Positions 1 through 11,559 of a stretch of DNA of 64,000 nt are shown in pieces; the stretch's first letter is position 1, and every line of letters begins with the position of its first letter. The notes under the pieces were generated by a model. That model saw only the letters and a program-made list of their open reading frames with translations. It did no database searches and had not been told where the DNA came from. The translations under genes were made by a program, and so were the position numbers. This DNA comes from Amorphophallus konjac (Eukaryota; Streptophyta; Magnoliopsida; Alismatales; Araceae): the NCBI GenBank assembly GCA_022559845.1, contig CM040118.1, forward strand, positions 162,832,331 to 162,896,330, in the 5' to 3' direction.

Positions 1-1211
1 ACATACTTGCTGAAGAGAATGCAATGTGCAGACTTTGACTCGATGTACAGACTTCACAACTGATGAATGCAATGCAATGCAATGTATAGACTATGCCTTA
101 GAACGAATATGCACACTTGAAGAGCATTCAGCAATGTGCAGACTTCAATGCATATGATGCAGCCAATGTATGGACTTGAGCAGTCTGCTTCTGAACAACC
201 GATGTATAGACTTCACAGTCTGCTAAGCAAGCAATGTAGGGACTTGGCCGAGGCAGACTGAAGAAGCAATGTACAGACTATGAAATGTTCAGACTTCATC
301 TTAAAGACAAGAGAAACTCTGTACAGACTTCCAATGAATGGACTTTAACCCAAGTATGCACAATGTGTAGAGTTCGCCTTTGAAACAAATGTACAGACTT
401 TGAGGCAGAAGCCACGGCTGTACAGACTTCAGAAGAACAATGCATGAGCAAGCCTAACGGATGTACAGACTTTAAGATGTGTAGACTTTGCCAAAGAGCT
501 GGATGATGTACAGACTTGAAACAAGGCGAAGTCTGTACAGACTTGAAGATTCACAGTGTGTAGACTTTGGCAAGGCAACGTCGGTAAAGCTCCCAATGTA
601 CAGACTTTCAAAGCTGATCGTAGGTAAAGACTCCAATGTGCAGACTTGGAGTTGCACTGTGGATGTATAGACTCTGAACATGAAGGCAGGCTGTATAGAC
701 TTGGCATGAGACGCAAATTGAGACGATGCACAATGTATAGACGTTAAGTCCAATCAGAAGGCTGTGCAGACTTGAGAGACGGACTAGTGTATAGACTTCA
801 AGGAACTCCAAGCGATGTATAGACTTTGAAATGCTTGAAGAGGATGTACATACTTCATGAGACGCTGCATGCCAGTGTATAGACTTCATGAAAAACACAC
901 GATGCAATGCTAACTGTTGTATAGACTTGTGAAACGATGCAAGCTACAGGACAATGCAAGCTGTTCAGACTCTGTGTGTTCAAATGCCAATGTACAGACT
1001 TAGCTTTGAGCATGGGCTGTACAGACTTGGCGAATGCAATGTTCAGACTTGGACGCATGCTGTGCCATGCGATGTATAGACTTCCCTTCGAGCATCTACA
1101 GTGTAGTGTATGGACATGCAAACTTGAATGTGCAGACTTGATGACTGATGAATGATGTATAGACTATGCTGAAAGGGTATGGCAGCAACACCCATTGTAC
1201 AGACTAACATC
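1..1211 (+). repeat. Degenerate array of the 11-mer TGTAYAGACTT
   Basis: Roughly thirty copies of TGTACAGACTT, TGTATAGACTT or close variants, usually preceded by AA or GA, occur in one orientation. They are spaced irregularly by about 25-60 bases of otherwise unrelated sequence. The last clear copy is near 1197-1206. The units are short words in diverged spacers, so this is not an ordinary satellite. Several frames stay open through it and give Cys/Thr/Leu-rich translations that follow from the repeat and are not credible proteins. The same word occurs in reverse complement in the LTR of this element. Confidence 0.8.
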
Positions 1212-1770
1212 AAACAATCCAGATAAAATGCAATTATGAAATGCATGAACAATTATGAAATGAACCAATGCACACAACACACAGCCTCAGCCTGTTCGTT
1301 GGTTATGTAATTCAGATAAGATGTTCAATGAAACATTCATATGCAACACAGACAGATTTATATTTGATCAAAACAGATGATGACTTATAGTGTTTGCTAT
1401 CATCAAAACCACAGGGACACAACACTATGTCCTTCCATTTTAGCTGTTATTAAAGGGGGAAGTTTGTTTGTAAACCCTTCTTGATTGGTGCTTGGTTGTT
1501 TCTCTATCCATGTGTCTGCTGATTACCTTCTTTTATCTGTCACTATCATTTCCTTATCACTTACTGATTTTTCTCACAACATTCATGTTGATAGGGGGAG
1601 TTCTTATATTTTATTCTTCAGTGCTCATTTTGCATGTTTCTATGGGGGAGTATTGGTATCAGATTTCATACATGTCTTTCATTTCACTCGCAAACTATTT
1701 CCTTTTTGTTTATGTCAAAGGGGGAGAACTATTTGCTGAGTCTGTGTGACTCATTGTGTTGACATCATCA
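1212..1770 (+). other. 3' noncoding region of the copia element with repeated purine tracts
   Basis: AT-rich sequence with no credible coding region. It carries four GGGGGA(G/A) tracts embedded in T-rich DNA before the final polypurine tract. Multiple PPT-like tracts upstream of the 3' LTR are a known feature of SIRE-type elements. Confidence 0.6.
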
Positions 1771-1782
1771 AAAGGGGGAGAT
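1771..1782 (+). other. Polypurine tract of the copia element
   Basis: AAAGGGGGAGAT lies directly before the TGTTG LTR start. In this family it primes plus-strand DNA synthesis. Confidence 0.7.
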
Positions 1783-2045
1783 TGTTGTGCCCCTTGTGCT
1801 TTGATGATAAGGTGTTGTTGTTTTGATAATGTCAACCCAATGAGTCACCACCTAAGTATGATGTTGTTCAGTGCATCTAAGTTCATGCATCTCATGTTAC
1901 TACACTCGACATACTCAGTGCATCGTCTTAAGTCATGCATATATATAGTCGGTGCATTAACTGTAGTTGCACGCCACATAGTCAGTGCATTCGATTGCTT
2001 CATACATATACAGAGTAAGTGCATTCGTTTGTTTCATGTATACAC

Positions 2046-2695
2046 AAAGTCTGCACACTCTCTGTTAGCATGTCTTCTTAGCGCAATACTGTTTCATCAA
2101 GTCTGTACAACATTTGTTGCTGCACGCGACTAACTATACCTATTTGTGCAACTTTCACTGCAATGTCTATACACTCTTCGATGGCAGGTCTATGCATCGC
2201 TTGTTCATTGCACCCAAAGTATATACATCCATTCGCTGATAACTGAGCAAGTCTATACATCAGTTAGCTCAGCTCATGGCTTAGTCAATACAATTGTGCA
2301 TGTGTACATACCGTTACTGGTATGAGTGTTTGAGTCCATACATCATTTCATCAGAGTCTGTACATCGTCGTGTACATTGCACACAAAGTATGTACACTCG
2401 TTGGTGGCATGTCTGCGCAATTCATCTTCAATGTGCATACTTTCCTATATGCATTTGTGAATCTTTCAAAACAAAGTCTATACATTCTTTACCATGCATT
2501 CAAAGTCTATACATTCCATTGCTGGTACGAGTGATTAAGTTCATGCATCATCACTCCAGCAAGTCTATACATCGTTGTCGAATGCACGCAAAGTCCATAC
2601 ACTCCTTGATGGCATGCCTGTGCATTCACCTTCATTGTGCATACTTTGTTACATGCATACTGCACTACACACTAGCAAGTCTATACATGCTTAGT
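2046..2695 (-). repeat. LTR array complementary to the internal 11-mer array
   Basis: About fifteen copies of AAGTCTATACAT or AAGTCTGTACA variants, for example near 2098, 2252, 2353, 2476, 2504, 2570 and 2676. These are the reverse complement of the TGTAYAGACTT words in 1-1211. Both arrays lie within one element, so a transcript covering them could fold back on itself. Confidence 0.75.
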
Positions 2696-2937
2696 TTAAA
2701 TCTCAAACCTACTCGATGCATCTTTTTCTTTTCCTTTTCCTTTCAGATTAATTTACACTGCTAACAAACCTGATCTGACAGGACTGCTGCTCGAGGAGCT
2801 TAATAAGGTCACGTGATCCAAGAATGGAGATGGCACAGGATCGTGACACGTGTAATGCAATAAGTGAAATGCTGCCACGTGGTTTAGGCTCTTGGGCGGG
2901 AACTGTGGAGGACACATGCCCACCTATCTGCTGCTGC

Positions 2938-2945
2938 TATAAAAA
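2938..2945 (+). promoter_or_regulatory. Putative LTR TATA box
   Basis: TATAAAAA follows a GC-rich stretch and precedes a purine-rich transcribed-looking region inside the 3' LTR. No transcript evidence is available. Confidence 0.45.
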
Positions 2946-4198
2946 GAGGACTTCTCCATCTGGAGAAGATGATCGAAGCAGGAGAACTTATCTGAAAGAG
3001 CAGAAGCAGAGAGAGAGCCTGCACGATCCAGAGAGAAGAGAAGAGCAGCAGAGAAGTGTAGAGAGTGATCGTGAGCAGAGTGATAAAAGTAGGGGAGCCC
3101 ATCTGAAAGAGAAGAAGCAGAGAGAGAGAGAGAGCCTTCACGATTCAGAGAAGAGAAGAAAGTGAGAGCAGAAGAAGAGCAGAGGAGAGGAGGGTTCGAA
3201 GAAGAAAGAGTGAGCAGTAAAGAAGAGGAAGAAGAAGAAGAGAGTTATCTGAAGCCTTGTCTCTATTGGACCGTGGATCAAGTCCAGGCCAGTCAGCTCT
3301 TTGAGAGCCACTTTGTGTTTTATCGTCTACAGCTTTCTGTTGCTGTGTCCTTTCCATATCTTATTTTTCGTTTGAACCTTTATTCAAGCTGTTAGTCAGC
3401 AGAGCTAAGCTGTATTGCTCACCGTTGCAGAGGAGGATTCCTCTGGACAGCAAGCTGTGTTGCTCAGCGGGAGAGGTGGATACCTCGGACAGCAAGTTGT
3501 GTTGCTCAGCGGGCGAGGTGGATACCTCGGACAGCAAGCTGTGATGCTCAGCTGTTTGTAGGCAAGCTGTGAGGCCCAGCCGTTCAAGCTGTGAGTCAGC
3601 GGGAAGCCACACTCGGGTTTGAGTGTGGGGAGGACGTAGGTCTGTAGACCGAACCACCAAAAAATTCCTTCGTGCACTGTGGTTTGAATGCTTACTGTTT
3701 GCTTCCGCTAGATGAATGCTTAGGCTCAATCTGTCTTTCTATGTTCAGTGAGCCAATTGACTACACGTCGTTTGTTTGATTAAATGCACCAGTCTTTCAG
3801 ACTCGATAGAACTTAGTTCGTTTCAATTTCACATCTCTGAGTGTTCTAATTTTTAATTTAGGCAAAAATTTTTAAGGGGAGATTCATTCACCCCTCTCTG
3901 AATCCATCGCACCGATCCCAACACATGACAGTAAATTGGTGTAAAGGATTTTTAGGGTACAACCTGCTCGGCTACCTTGAGGGAATCTAAGACTAGCATT
4001 GACTTACGGAGGTCTCTATGATGAAATCACCAGTCCGAAGGAACGGAATGTCCAGCGGATGGTTCAATCATCACGGAGAGTTAATGGTAAACGATATAAA
4101 TCAAAACCAGGACTCTATCTATGGATATGAGATAGGAGTGTCAAGAACCCGTGGCTAAGGGTTGGAAACTCGAGAAAATCAGACAGTCAGAAAAATTG

Positions 4199-4345
4199 GC
4201 GTCCTTTCTGGCAGACGCTATTTAAATTGGCGTCTGTCAAGGAAGACGCTCATTAGTTCATTTCATTTTATTCAGAATTTTTAAATTTATTTCCCAGAAT
4301 ATAGCGTCTATATAGGTGGACGTTAATTTCTGATATTTTTAATTA
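4199..4345. repeat. GCGTC...GACGC mini-hairpins
   Basis: Two clear units: GGCGTC, spacer, GCAGACGC; then GGCGTCTGTC, spacer, GAAGACGC. A weaker third (AGCGTC...GGACGT) follows. Each has short inverted arms, as do the hairpins at 6143-6300. Confidence 0.5.
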
Positions 4346-4562
4346 AATAAAATTTTACATTTATTTTAAAAGACGTTATTTCACTTTAATAAGTTTAGAA
4401 AAGAACATTCCTTTTAAAAGGACACATATTATTTAATATTTTTTTTTGAAAATAAAATATATGATAATTAGAAGAAAAAGTCAAAGATTCCAAATATATA
4501 ATTTTTATAATTTTATTTTACATAGTTTAGTAGATATAGAATTTTAAAGATATAGTTAAAAG

Positions 4563-4564
4563 TT

Positions 4565-4631
<67 letters not shown>
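4563..4631. repeat. CA/TA compound microsatellite
   Basis: An uninterrupted (AC)n tract of about 50 bases is followed by (AT)n. The homologous site in the second copy (7013-7069) has a shorter AC and a longer AT part, so the tract has changed length since duplication. Confidence 0.9.
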
Positions 4632-5819
4632 AGAAACAACGACAGCATATATATTCGTTATTTCGTTAAATAGTCTAAAAATCTTTAAAACTTCCGTTCT
4701 CGAGGTATACACATCAGAATCGCGTAATTTATATACCAAAATGAAGGGCTCAAAAAACTCTACCTAACCGGGTATTTAAAAAAATTTTCGTTGAGAGATG
4801 GGGGATCTTGAGATAGGAGGCTCGAAAAATGAAGGTACCACCATCACTACCTTGGTCTCCACCCTAATAATACGCCCATAAAATTTCATGACCAACGGAT
4901 GTCCCGGTGACCTAGAACGGACTATCAAAGTGAAAAGACTATAACTACTGTGAAACATTAACCCTCTTAATTCGCCGTGTCAACCATCTAATCCATTTAT
5001 TTAGTGATTTTAATTGTTAGCTTAGTTAATATTACCATGTAAGGACATGAAAAATTAGAAAAAATGTGGGGTTCAAGTCGTACGCACTTTGCGATTTTTA
5101 AATAAGTGATGACACTGATATAAAAATTTTAAGCATATGATGCATATTATGCAAAACATAATATAAAAATCATATTGATGATCTTGAAGGAGATGAGATT
5201 AACGACTAATGCATGTTAAGAAATTTTTTGATCTGGGGAGAGAAGACCTACCTTTCGTGCGAAGAACGAGGTACGGTTGATGAATGAAGACAGAAGGAAG
5301 AAGAGGAGGATGGTTGCACTGCAACTCCTTCAAACGTAGCAGGAGGAAGAAGGAAGTCGGTATTCTTCACGCTACATGATGCAGTAGTAGGTCACACTTG
5401 GAGGAAGAACGGATGCAGAGGAAGAAGAATAACGTGGCAGCCATGGCATGAGGGTGTGGGGGACGACGATGGCACCGTTCAAATGTAGCAATTGCAATAG
5501 CGCATACACGTCCGACGGGGGATTCATTATATAGAGGTGGGGTTTCTAGAGGGTTCAAAGCTCAAGAATGGCAGGGCTTAAAACCCACCCGACGTTACTC
5601 CTTCCATGCCAAATAACTAGCCGCCTGCTATTTTTCTCTGGGAGAAAACCCTAACGCTCACCCCTGCAACATCATTCATGCCTCGGATGGGTATTTGGGG
5701 TGGTTGCACACGTGCATGGTTTTGGGCTGGGTGGTTTCGATGGGGGGGTCATGAGCATACGCAGGTTTTGTATGTGGGCATATGGGTTTAATGGTTTTGC
5801 ATGTGTTGGCTACAAGTGG

Positions 5820-6371
5820 ACATAGAAAGATTTTGTATACCGTATGAGCCATAGAATGGTTTTGTATGTGGGCATATGGGTCTTTCCTCATGGGTTTATT
5901 TATAGCTTGTTTTAGTATACCGTATGAGCCAGTGGTCTTCCTCATGGGTCTATTCATTAGTTCGTTTTACCTCATGAGCCAGCGGTCTTCCTCATGGGTT
6001 TATCATTAGTATAGGATTTCCATCCTACTAGATAATAACATTCATGCGGTCGAAAGCCCAATATTTACTAGCTGTTATTTAGCGGCCCAGTTCAAAGGAA
6101 ATTAAAAAAAAATCAAATCATGGAGTACAGTAAATTGGGTAAATGGCGTCCACTATGGTCGCCGCAATTCAGAATTCGCGTCCGTATCAATGGACGCTTA
6201 TTCTGGAAATAGATAAATAGGCACAAAGAATTGGCATCTGTCACCACGGGCGTAATTCACAAATGGCGTCTACTTCACTGGACGCAGATTCCAGGAAAGT
6301 GACTATTTTCTCAAAAATGCCAGAAACATCACTCTTTGTGGGTAAGATCATCATGTTTCTTCATAGGGACA
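5820..6371. other. Segment unique to the first LTR-like copy
   Basis: No gene is seen. It contains repeated phrases of the type CTCATGGGTTTAT and CGTATGAGCCA (near 5838, 5888, 5935 and 5990) and, at its right end, the mini-hairpin cluster annotated separately. Confidence 0.4.
6143..6300. repeat. Second cluster of GCGTC...GACGC mini-hairpins
   Basis: Three units are seen: GGCGTCCAC...GTCGCC; CGCGTCC, spacer, GGACGCT; GGCGTCTAC, spacer, GGACGCA. This is the same design as at 4199-4345, with different spacers. Confidence 0.5.
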
Positions 6372-7012
6372 TGACAATAAATTGGTGTAAATGATTTTTA
6401 GGGTACAACCTGCTCGGCTGTCTTGAGGGAATCCAAGGCTAGCGTAGACTTACGGAGGTCTCTATGATGAAATCACCAGTCCGAAGGAACGGAATGTCCA
6501 GCGGAGGGTTCAATCATCAAGGAGAGTTAAGGGTAAACGATGTAAATCAAAACCAGGACTCCATCTACGGATATGAGATAGGAGTGCCAAGAACCTGTGG
6601 CTAAGGGTTGGAAACTCGAGAAAATCAGGTGGTCAGAAAAATTGGTGTCCTTCCTGACAGACGCTATTTAAATTCGCGTCTATCAAGGAAGGCGCTCATT
6701 AGTTCATTTCATTTTAGTCGGAATTATTAAATTTATTTCCCAGAATATAGCGTCCATATAGGTGGACGTTAATTTATGATGTTTTTAATTAAACAAAAAT
6801 TTACATCTATTTTAAAAGTTATTATTTCACTTTAATAAGTTTAGAAAAGAACATTTCTTTAAAAGGATAAATATTATTTAATAAAAAATTTTTAAAAATA
6901 AAATATATGATAATTAGAAGAAAAATTCAAGGATTCCAAATATATATTTTTTATAATTTTATTTTACATAGTTTTATAGATATAGATTTAAGATATAGTT
7001 AAAAGTTACACT

Positions 7013-7073
<61 letters not shown>

Positions 7074-8270
7074 GAAACAACGATCGCATATATAGTCGTT
7101 ATTTAGTTAAATAGTCTAAAAATCTTTAAAACTTCCGTTCTCGACGTATACACATCGGAATCGCGTAATTTATATACCAAAATGAAGGGCTCAAAAAACT
7201 CTACCTAACCGAGTATTTAAAAAAAAATTTCGTTGGGAGATGGGGATCTTGAGATAGGAGGCTCGAAAAATGAAGGTATCACCCTCACTACCTCGGTCTC
7301 CATCCCAATAATACGTCCATAAAATTTCATGACCAACGGATGTCCCGATGACCTAGAACGGACTATCAAAGTGAAAAGACTATAACTACTGTGAAACATT
7401 AACCCTCTTAATTCATCGTGTCAACCATCTAATTCATTTATTTAGTGATTTTAATTGTTAGCTTAGTTAATATTACCATGTAAGGATATGAAAAATTAGA
7501 AAAAAATGTGGGGTTCAAGTAGTACGCACTTTGCGATTTTTAAATAAGTGATGACACTGATATAAAAATTTTAAGCATATGATGCATATTATGCAAAACA
7601 TAATATAAAAAGCATATTGATGATCTTGAAGGAGATGAGATTAACAACAAATGCATGTTGTTAAGAAATTTTTTGGTCTGGGGAGAGAAGACCTACCTTT
7701 CGTGCGAAGAACGAGGTACAGTTGATGAATGAAGGCAGAAGGGAGAAGAGGAGGATGGTTGCACTGCAACTCCTTCAAACGCAGCAGGAGGAAGAAGGAA
7801 GTCGGTCTTCTTCACTCTACATGATGCAGTAGTAGGTCACGCTTGGAGGAAGAACGGACGCAGAGGAAGAAGAAGAACGTGGCAGCCATGGCATGAGGGT
7901 GTGGGGGACGACGACGGCACCGTTCAAATGCAGCAATTGCAATAGCGCATACACGTTCGACGGGGGATTCATTATATAGAGGTGGGGTTTCTAGAGGGTT
8001 CAAAGCTCAAGAATGGCAGGGCTTAAAACCCACCCGACGTTACTCCTTCCATGCCAAATAACCAGCAGCATGCTATTTTTCTCTGGGAGAAAACCCTAAC
8101 GCTCACCCCTGCAACATCATTCATGCCTCGGATGGGTATTTGGGGTGGTTGCACACGTGCATGGTTTTGGGCTGGGTGGTTTCGATGGGGGGGGGGGGGT
8201 CATGAGCATACGCGGGTTTTGTATGTGGGCATATGGGTTTAATGGTTTTGCAGGTGTTGGCTGCAAGTGG
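6372..8270 (-). repeat. Second copy of the 1.9 kb LTR-like unit
   Basis: Begins TGACAATAAATTGG and is closely similar to 3926-5819, including the leader-like block, the GCGTC hairpins (6651-6700), the microsatellite and the 3' half. It continues into a U3-like part that ends GGGGTGCTACA at 8551, giving a 2.18 kb TG...CA unit. Confidence 0.6.
7013..7069. repeat. AC/AT compound microsatellite
   Basis: A short (AC)n tract runs into a long (AT)n tract, at the position matching 4563-4631 in the duplicated unit. Confidence 0.9.
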
Positions 8271-9018
8271 GCTTTGGATTAACTTTGTATGAGGGTAGCA
8301 TGTATATATATACGGGGTTGTTTGGCTAAGACTTTGTTCGTAAGGTGTTTCGGTACGTGTGTGGGTGAAAGTCCGTTAATTATCATGCATTTCCTTATTT
8401 TATATAATTGTATTAATGGATAAGATAATACATGTGTTAAAGCCCAATAAGTGTATATAGATAACTTAATTATCTCTATTTGACATTCTTATGCAAGTTT
8501 TAATTTATTTTTGAATATATTATTTCTCTATTATTTATCTGGGGTGCTACAACATGACATATGGGTTCTGTACGTGGGTTTGAGTGGAAAGACCCACTAA
8601 GTGTATATATTTATAAATGGGTTATTGGGTTGATTTATATAACATGTATTTATAACCCCATGACTTTGTGACCCATTTATTATATATGAGTCGTATTATT
8701 TTAGCTAAGGTTTGATATATCTAATTAGTTAATGGGCTGGCTTATAATATAGCTAATTTTACTTTTAGCTTCTATAAAATTGTATTAATGGAAAAATAAA
8801 CACAATATATGTGTTAAGGCCCATCATTACACCTTTTAAAGTAAAAAGGGTCCTAGCAATTTGGTTTCTTTAACGTTTCTATCTTATTTTAGGTCCATTA
8901 ATTTATTTTAGCTATTTCTATTTTTTTCATTTATGAGAATTATTCTTATTTTCGTTCCATGACTAATATTGTATAGTTATTATCATTTATTCTCTATTTA
9001 AATTTTCGGGGTGCTACA
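8271..9018 (-). repeat. Two related U3-like ends terminating in GGGGTGCTACA
   Basis: The segments ending at 8551 and 9018 share TTGTATTAATGGA, ATGTGTTAA and GCCCA phrases in the same order and both end GGGGTGCTACA. The second is a diverged and probably shortened copy of the first. No gene is seen. Confidence 0.5.
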
Positions 9019-9705
9019 GGGGGAGTGAACTCTCATATTTTTTCTTATGCATGTTGTGAGGGGGAGTTCAGAATAAATTGGGATAAATCATGTCCAGGTT
9101 GTTACTTTCTGGAATCTGTAACCCTATCTCTACATTCTTGATCAACAAATTCACTTATCCTATGATTTCAAATTATTGATATCAAGTCTTTCGGCACATT
9201 CAGAGATATCAATCTCTTGGAAAGTTCTTGCAATTCTTATCCTCTGAAATAATGACAGTCTGATAATCAGTTCATCACTCTAAGCTACTAAAATAAAAAA
9301 CCTTCTCTTATAAGAATCCTTTTTGCTTCATGAATGAACTGATGGTTTAAACTTAATAAACTTTAGAGTCTAAAGACTGAATTCAATGAACTAGGATGTT
9401 GATGATAATTAATAGCTCTCAACCATTTCTCTCATAACATGTCTGGTAAAGTCTTCCAGTATCTGAAAGTTTTGGAATTAATGTCTTCTTGGTTGAGAAA
9501 CTTGGAGTGTGTATTATTTTTAAACAAGTCTCTCTACAAATCTAAAGGGCAGCAATGTTAAAAGAATGAGTCAAAATATGTATAGGCAGAGCAGTGATTG
9601 AATGCACTGAGAAACTGGGTACTCCATCAAAGTAATGGAGAAAAACTCATGTCATGAAGTGATTCAAGTTATCTCTGTTCAAAAGTCAAAATAGTATAGT
9701 TAGCT

Positions 9706-9866
9706 TCACTAAGTAACTAGGGGTACTGGCGTCTAATCAACGTGTACCCTTACGCAAAAGGGTGCAAACTATTTCTACTGTTTTGATACATGAAACAGAA
9801 TGGTAAATTCTACTAAGTAACTAGGGGTATTGGCCTCTAATCAACGTGTACCCTTATGTCAAAAAG
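9706..9866 (+). repeat. Direct duplication of about 55 bases
   Basis: TAAGTAACTAGGGGTA..., then TCTAATCAACGTGTACCCTTA, occurs at about 9710-9755 and 9813-9858. Within each copy GGGTA and TACCC form a short inverted repeat. Confidence 0.7.
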
Positions 9867-10634
9867 TATGGATGATACCTAACTGTTCTAATTTCTGGAA
9901 ACAAAAAGGTGAAAAAATATTTTTGCTGTAACCCTAAAGTGAAAATTCAGAAATATCAAATTGTTTAACTTCAATACATATCCTAGTCACTCCTAAAGAA
10001 CTTCACTGATTTTTGAGTGAGTAGGATAAAGTAAGACTAACTTCTTTATGTTTCAGGTGATTCTGGTTTATTGCTATTAAAGGTTACTACAAACTTATTC
10101 AAAGAATACAGTGGATAAACTCTAACTTTTATTACTCTTAAACCAGAATTCCATCAAGAATGCAGTATATAGAATCTTATACCTGAAGAATTTGAGTCAT
10201 GTATGCTTAGCTTAATGAACTATCATTCAGGGTGTCAATCAGATCTCTCCAGTTCTTTCCCAACTTTTGATACTATTCTTTCACTCTTTGTCTCTATGAC
10301 TTCCTTGTTTGCTGATGGTAAAGGGGGAGAGAGAGTTTTGATGGGCAAGTGATGGGCAAGAGAGAGTAGGATTTGAGGGAGAGAGAGAAAGATTTAGAGT
10401 AGGATTTGAGAGAGAGTTTTGATGACATATATGTCTTGACAAAAGGGGAGATTGCCTATTGTGCTGTGTCTGAGCCCATGCATGTCTGTGGTAGTTTACA
10501 TATCTGCATATGCGTCCATGCATGTCTGCTATACATTGCACTAATGCACTTGATTGTACTTAACTGTGATCTTTGCATATTCCGACTCGGATTGAAATGA
10601 GTGTTACCATCAAAATATAGTTGTGTTGCCATCA

Positions 10635-10650
10635 TAAAAAAGGGGGAGAA
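10635..10650 (+). other. Polypurine tract of the second copia element
   Basis: AAAAAAGGGGGAGAA lies directly before the TGTTG LTR start. Confidence 0.65.
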
Positions 10651-11559
10651 TGTTGTGTCTCCTCTGGATTTGATGCTTAGTGAGAAGAATGCTGTGTTTT
10701 GTTGTTGGCAACAATTTAGTTGACTTTATTTTGACTTTGGCAACACTGTTACTTTGATATCTTTACTTTAGTCAGAATAAATTTTTAGTCAAGTAAAGGT
10801 CGGTGCATATTCACATTATTGCATATAAAGGTCATTTCATATGTCCATTTCAATTCTGAAGGTCTATACATGTGCAGAGTTATCACTTAGAAAGGTCGAT
10901 GCACATGTAGAAGACTTGCACTATAAGGTCGATGCACATGTGAAGTTCTGCACTATAAGGTCGATGCTAGTGAGCTAGCGACTCTTGTATAGGTCGATGC
11001 ATGTGTAGAAGGATTGCAGCATAGGTCAATGTATGTTTCAATGAGGTCGATGTTAGTAAGACAGTGAATGCTGCATAGGTCGATGCATGTGTAGAAGGAT
11101 TGCAGCACATGTCAATGCATGTTTCAATTAGGTCGATGCTAATAAGTTAGCGAATGCTGCATATGTCGATGCATGTGTAGAAGGATTGTTACATAGGTCT
11201 ATGCGTGTGTTAGTATGGTCGATGCTAGTGAGCTAGCGACTGAAGGACAAGTCTATGCATGCCTTAGTAAGGTCGATACTATTAAGCCAGCTACTGCAAC
11301 ATAAGTCTATGCATGTTAAAATTGGGTCGATGCTTGTTAGTTATTATTCTCAAGGTCGATGCACCTTGCACATTTACCATAAGGTAAGGTCGATGCATCT
11401 TCATTTCAAGTCAGTGTGTCTGACAATGAAAGTCTACCTATATATCTCTAAGGTCGATGCTGTTACTCATACCTGCTGCATGTGTTAGCTATACATGTTG
11501 ATACACTTCATTTATGCATCGATGCACTTGAAGAGTTTCTGACATTCACTTATAGAAAC
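10651..11559 (+). repeat. Truncated 3' LTR of the second SIRE-like element
   Basis: Begins TGTTGTGTCTCCTCTGG after a purine tract. Most of it is a repeat-word array. The expected terminal ...CAACA is not found before sequence of a different (gypsy) element, so the LTR is treated as truncated. The right boundary is approximate. Confidence 0.5.
10797..11465 (+). repeat. Array of AGGTCGATGCATGTG words
   Basis: About sixteen copies of AGGTCGATG followed by CATGTG, CTAGTGAG or CTAATAAG occur in one orientation at 30-50 base spacing. The GCTAGTGAGCTAGCGA variant contains the inverted arms GCTAG and CTAGC. The design parallels the word array of the first copia LTR with an unrelated word. Confidence 0.7.

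Larger units (their letters stand above)
1..3923 (+). mobile_element. 3' portion of a SIRE/Maximus-like Ty1/copia retrotransposon
   Basis: The segment reads as internal 3' noncoding sequence (1-1782) followed by the 3' LTR (1783-3923). Seen: several GGGGGAG purine tracts (near 1454, 1592, 1643, 1718 and 1773), the last directly before TGTTGTGCCCC. The far end reads TTCATTCACCCCTCTCTGAA and then ...GATCCCAACA. Repeated GGGGGAG tracts before a TGTTG LTR start, and this style of LTR end, are typical of the SIRE/Maximus lineage. No gag, pol or env-like reading frame is present, because the coding part lies left of the window or is lost. The family call is by resemblance and was not checked by alignment. 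Confidence 0.75.
1783..3923 (+). repeat. 3' LTR of the SIRE-like element (about 2.14 kb)
   Basis: Starts TGTTGTGCCCC after the purine tract and ends ...CCCAACA, giving TG...CA ends. It contains an array of AAGTCTRTACA words (2046-2695), a TATA-like box near 2938, a purine-rich stretch (2960-3240) and a CCCCTCTCTGAATCC-type terminus. The second LTR is outside the window, so the right boundary is inferred from the terminal motif and could be off by a few bases. Confidence 0.65.
3926..5819 (-). repeat. First copy of a 1.9 kb LTR-like unit
   Basis: Highly similar over its length to 6372-8270. It begins TGACAGTAAATTGG and contains a leader-like block (3945-4130) resembling the 5' leader of element Y, then GCGTC...GACGC hairpins, a CA/TA microsatellite and an AT-rich part. 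It ends near GCATGTGTTGGCTACAAGTG. The following 5820-6371 is unique to this copy. Small reading frames inside occur in parallel in both copies and look non-functional. Confidence 0.6.
3924..9018 (-). mobile_element. Cluster of degenerate Ty3/gypsy LTR-like units
   Basis: Three related units lie head to tail. Each starts near ACATGACA followed by G, A or T (3922, 6370, 8552). Two ends read GGGGTGCTACA (8551 and 9018), which is TGTAGCACCCC on the minus strand, a common start for plant gypsy LTRs. The first two units share about 1.9 kb of close similarity. No PBS, gag or pol is visible. They may be solo LTRs, a collapsed element or a tandem duplication, and I cannot choose between these. Confidence 0.5.
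9019..11559 (+). mobile_element. 3' portion of a second SIRE-like Ty1/copia element
   Basis: Noncoding sequence with GGGGGAG tracts (9019, 9060, 10323, 10642) leads to a TGTTGTGTCTCC LTR start at 10651. The organisation matches the element at 1-3923, but the LTR sequence differs, so this is a different family. The left end abuts a gypsy LTR end at 9018. The LTR has no recognisable CAACA end and seems to be cut off by the gypsy sequence that starts around 11560. No coding region survives. Confidence 0.6.

Noticed and set aside
1485..1749. Hydrophobic frames that could be an env-like transmembrane protein of the copia element
   Set aside because: Two overlapping frames are equally hydrophobic because the DNA is T-rich. 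Neither has a signal peptide or envelope pattern that I recognise.
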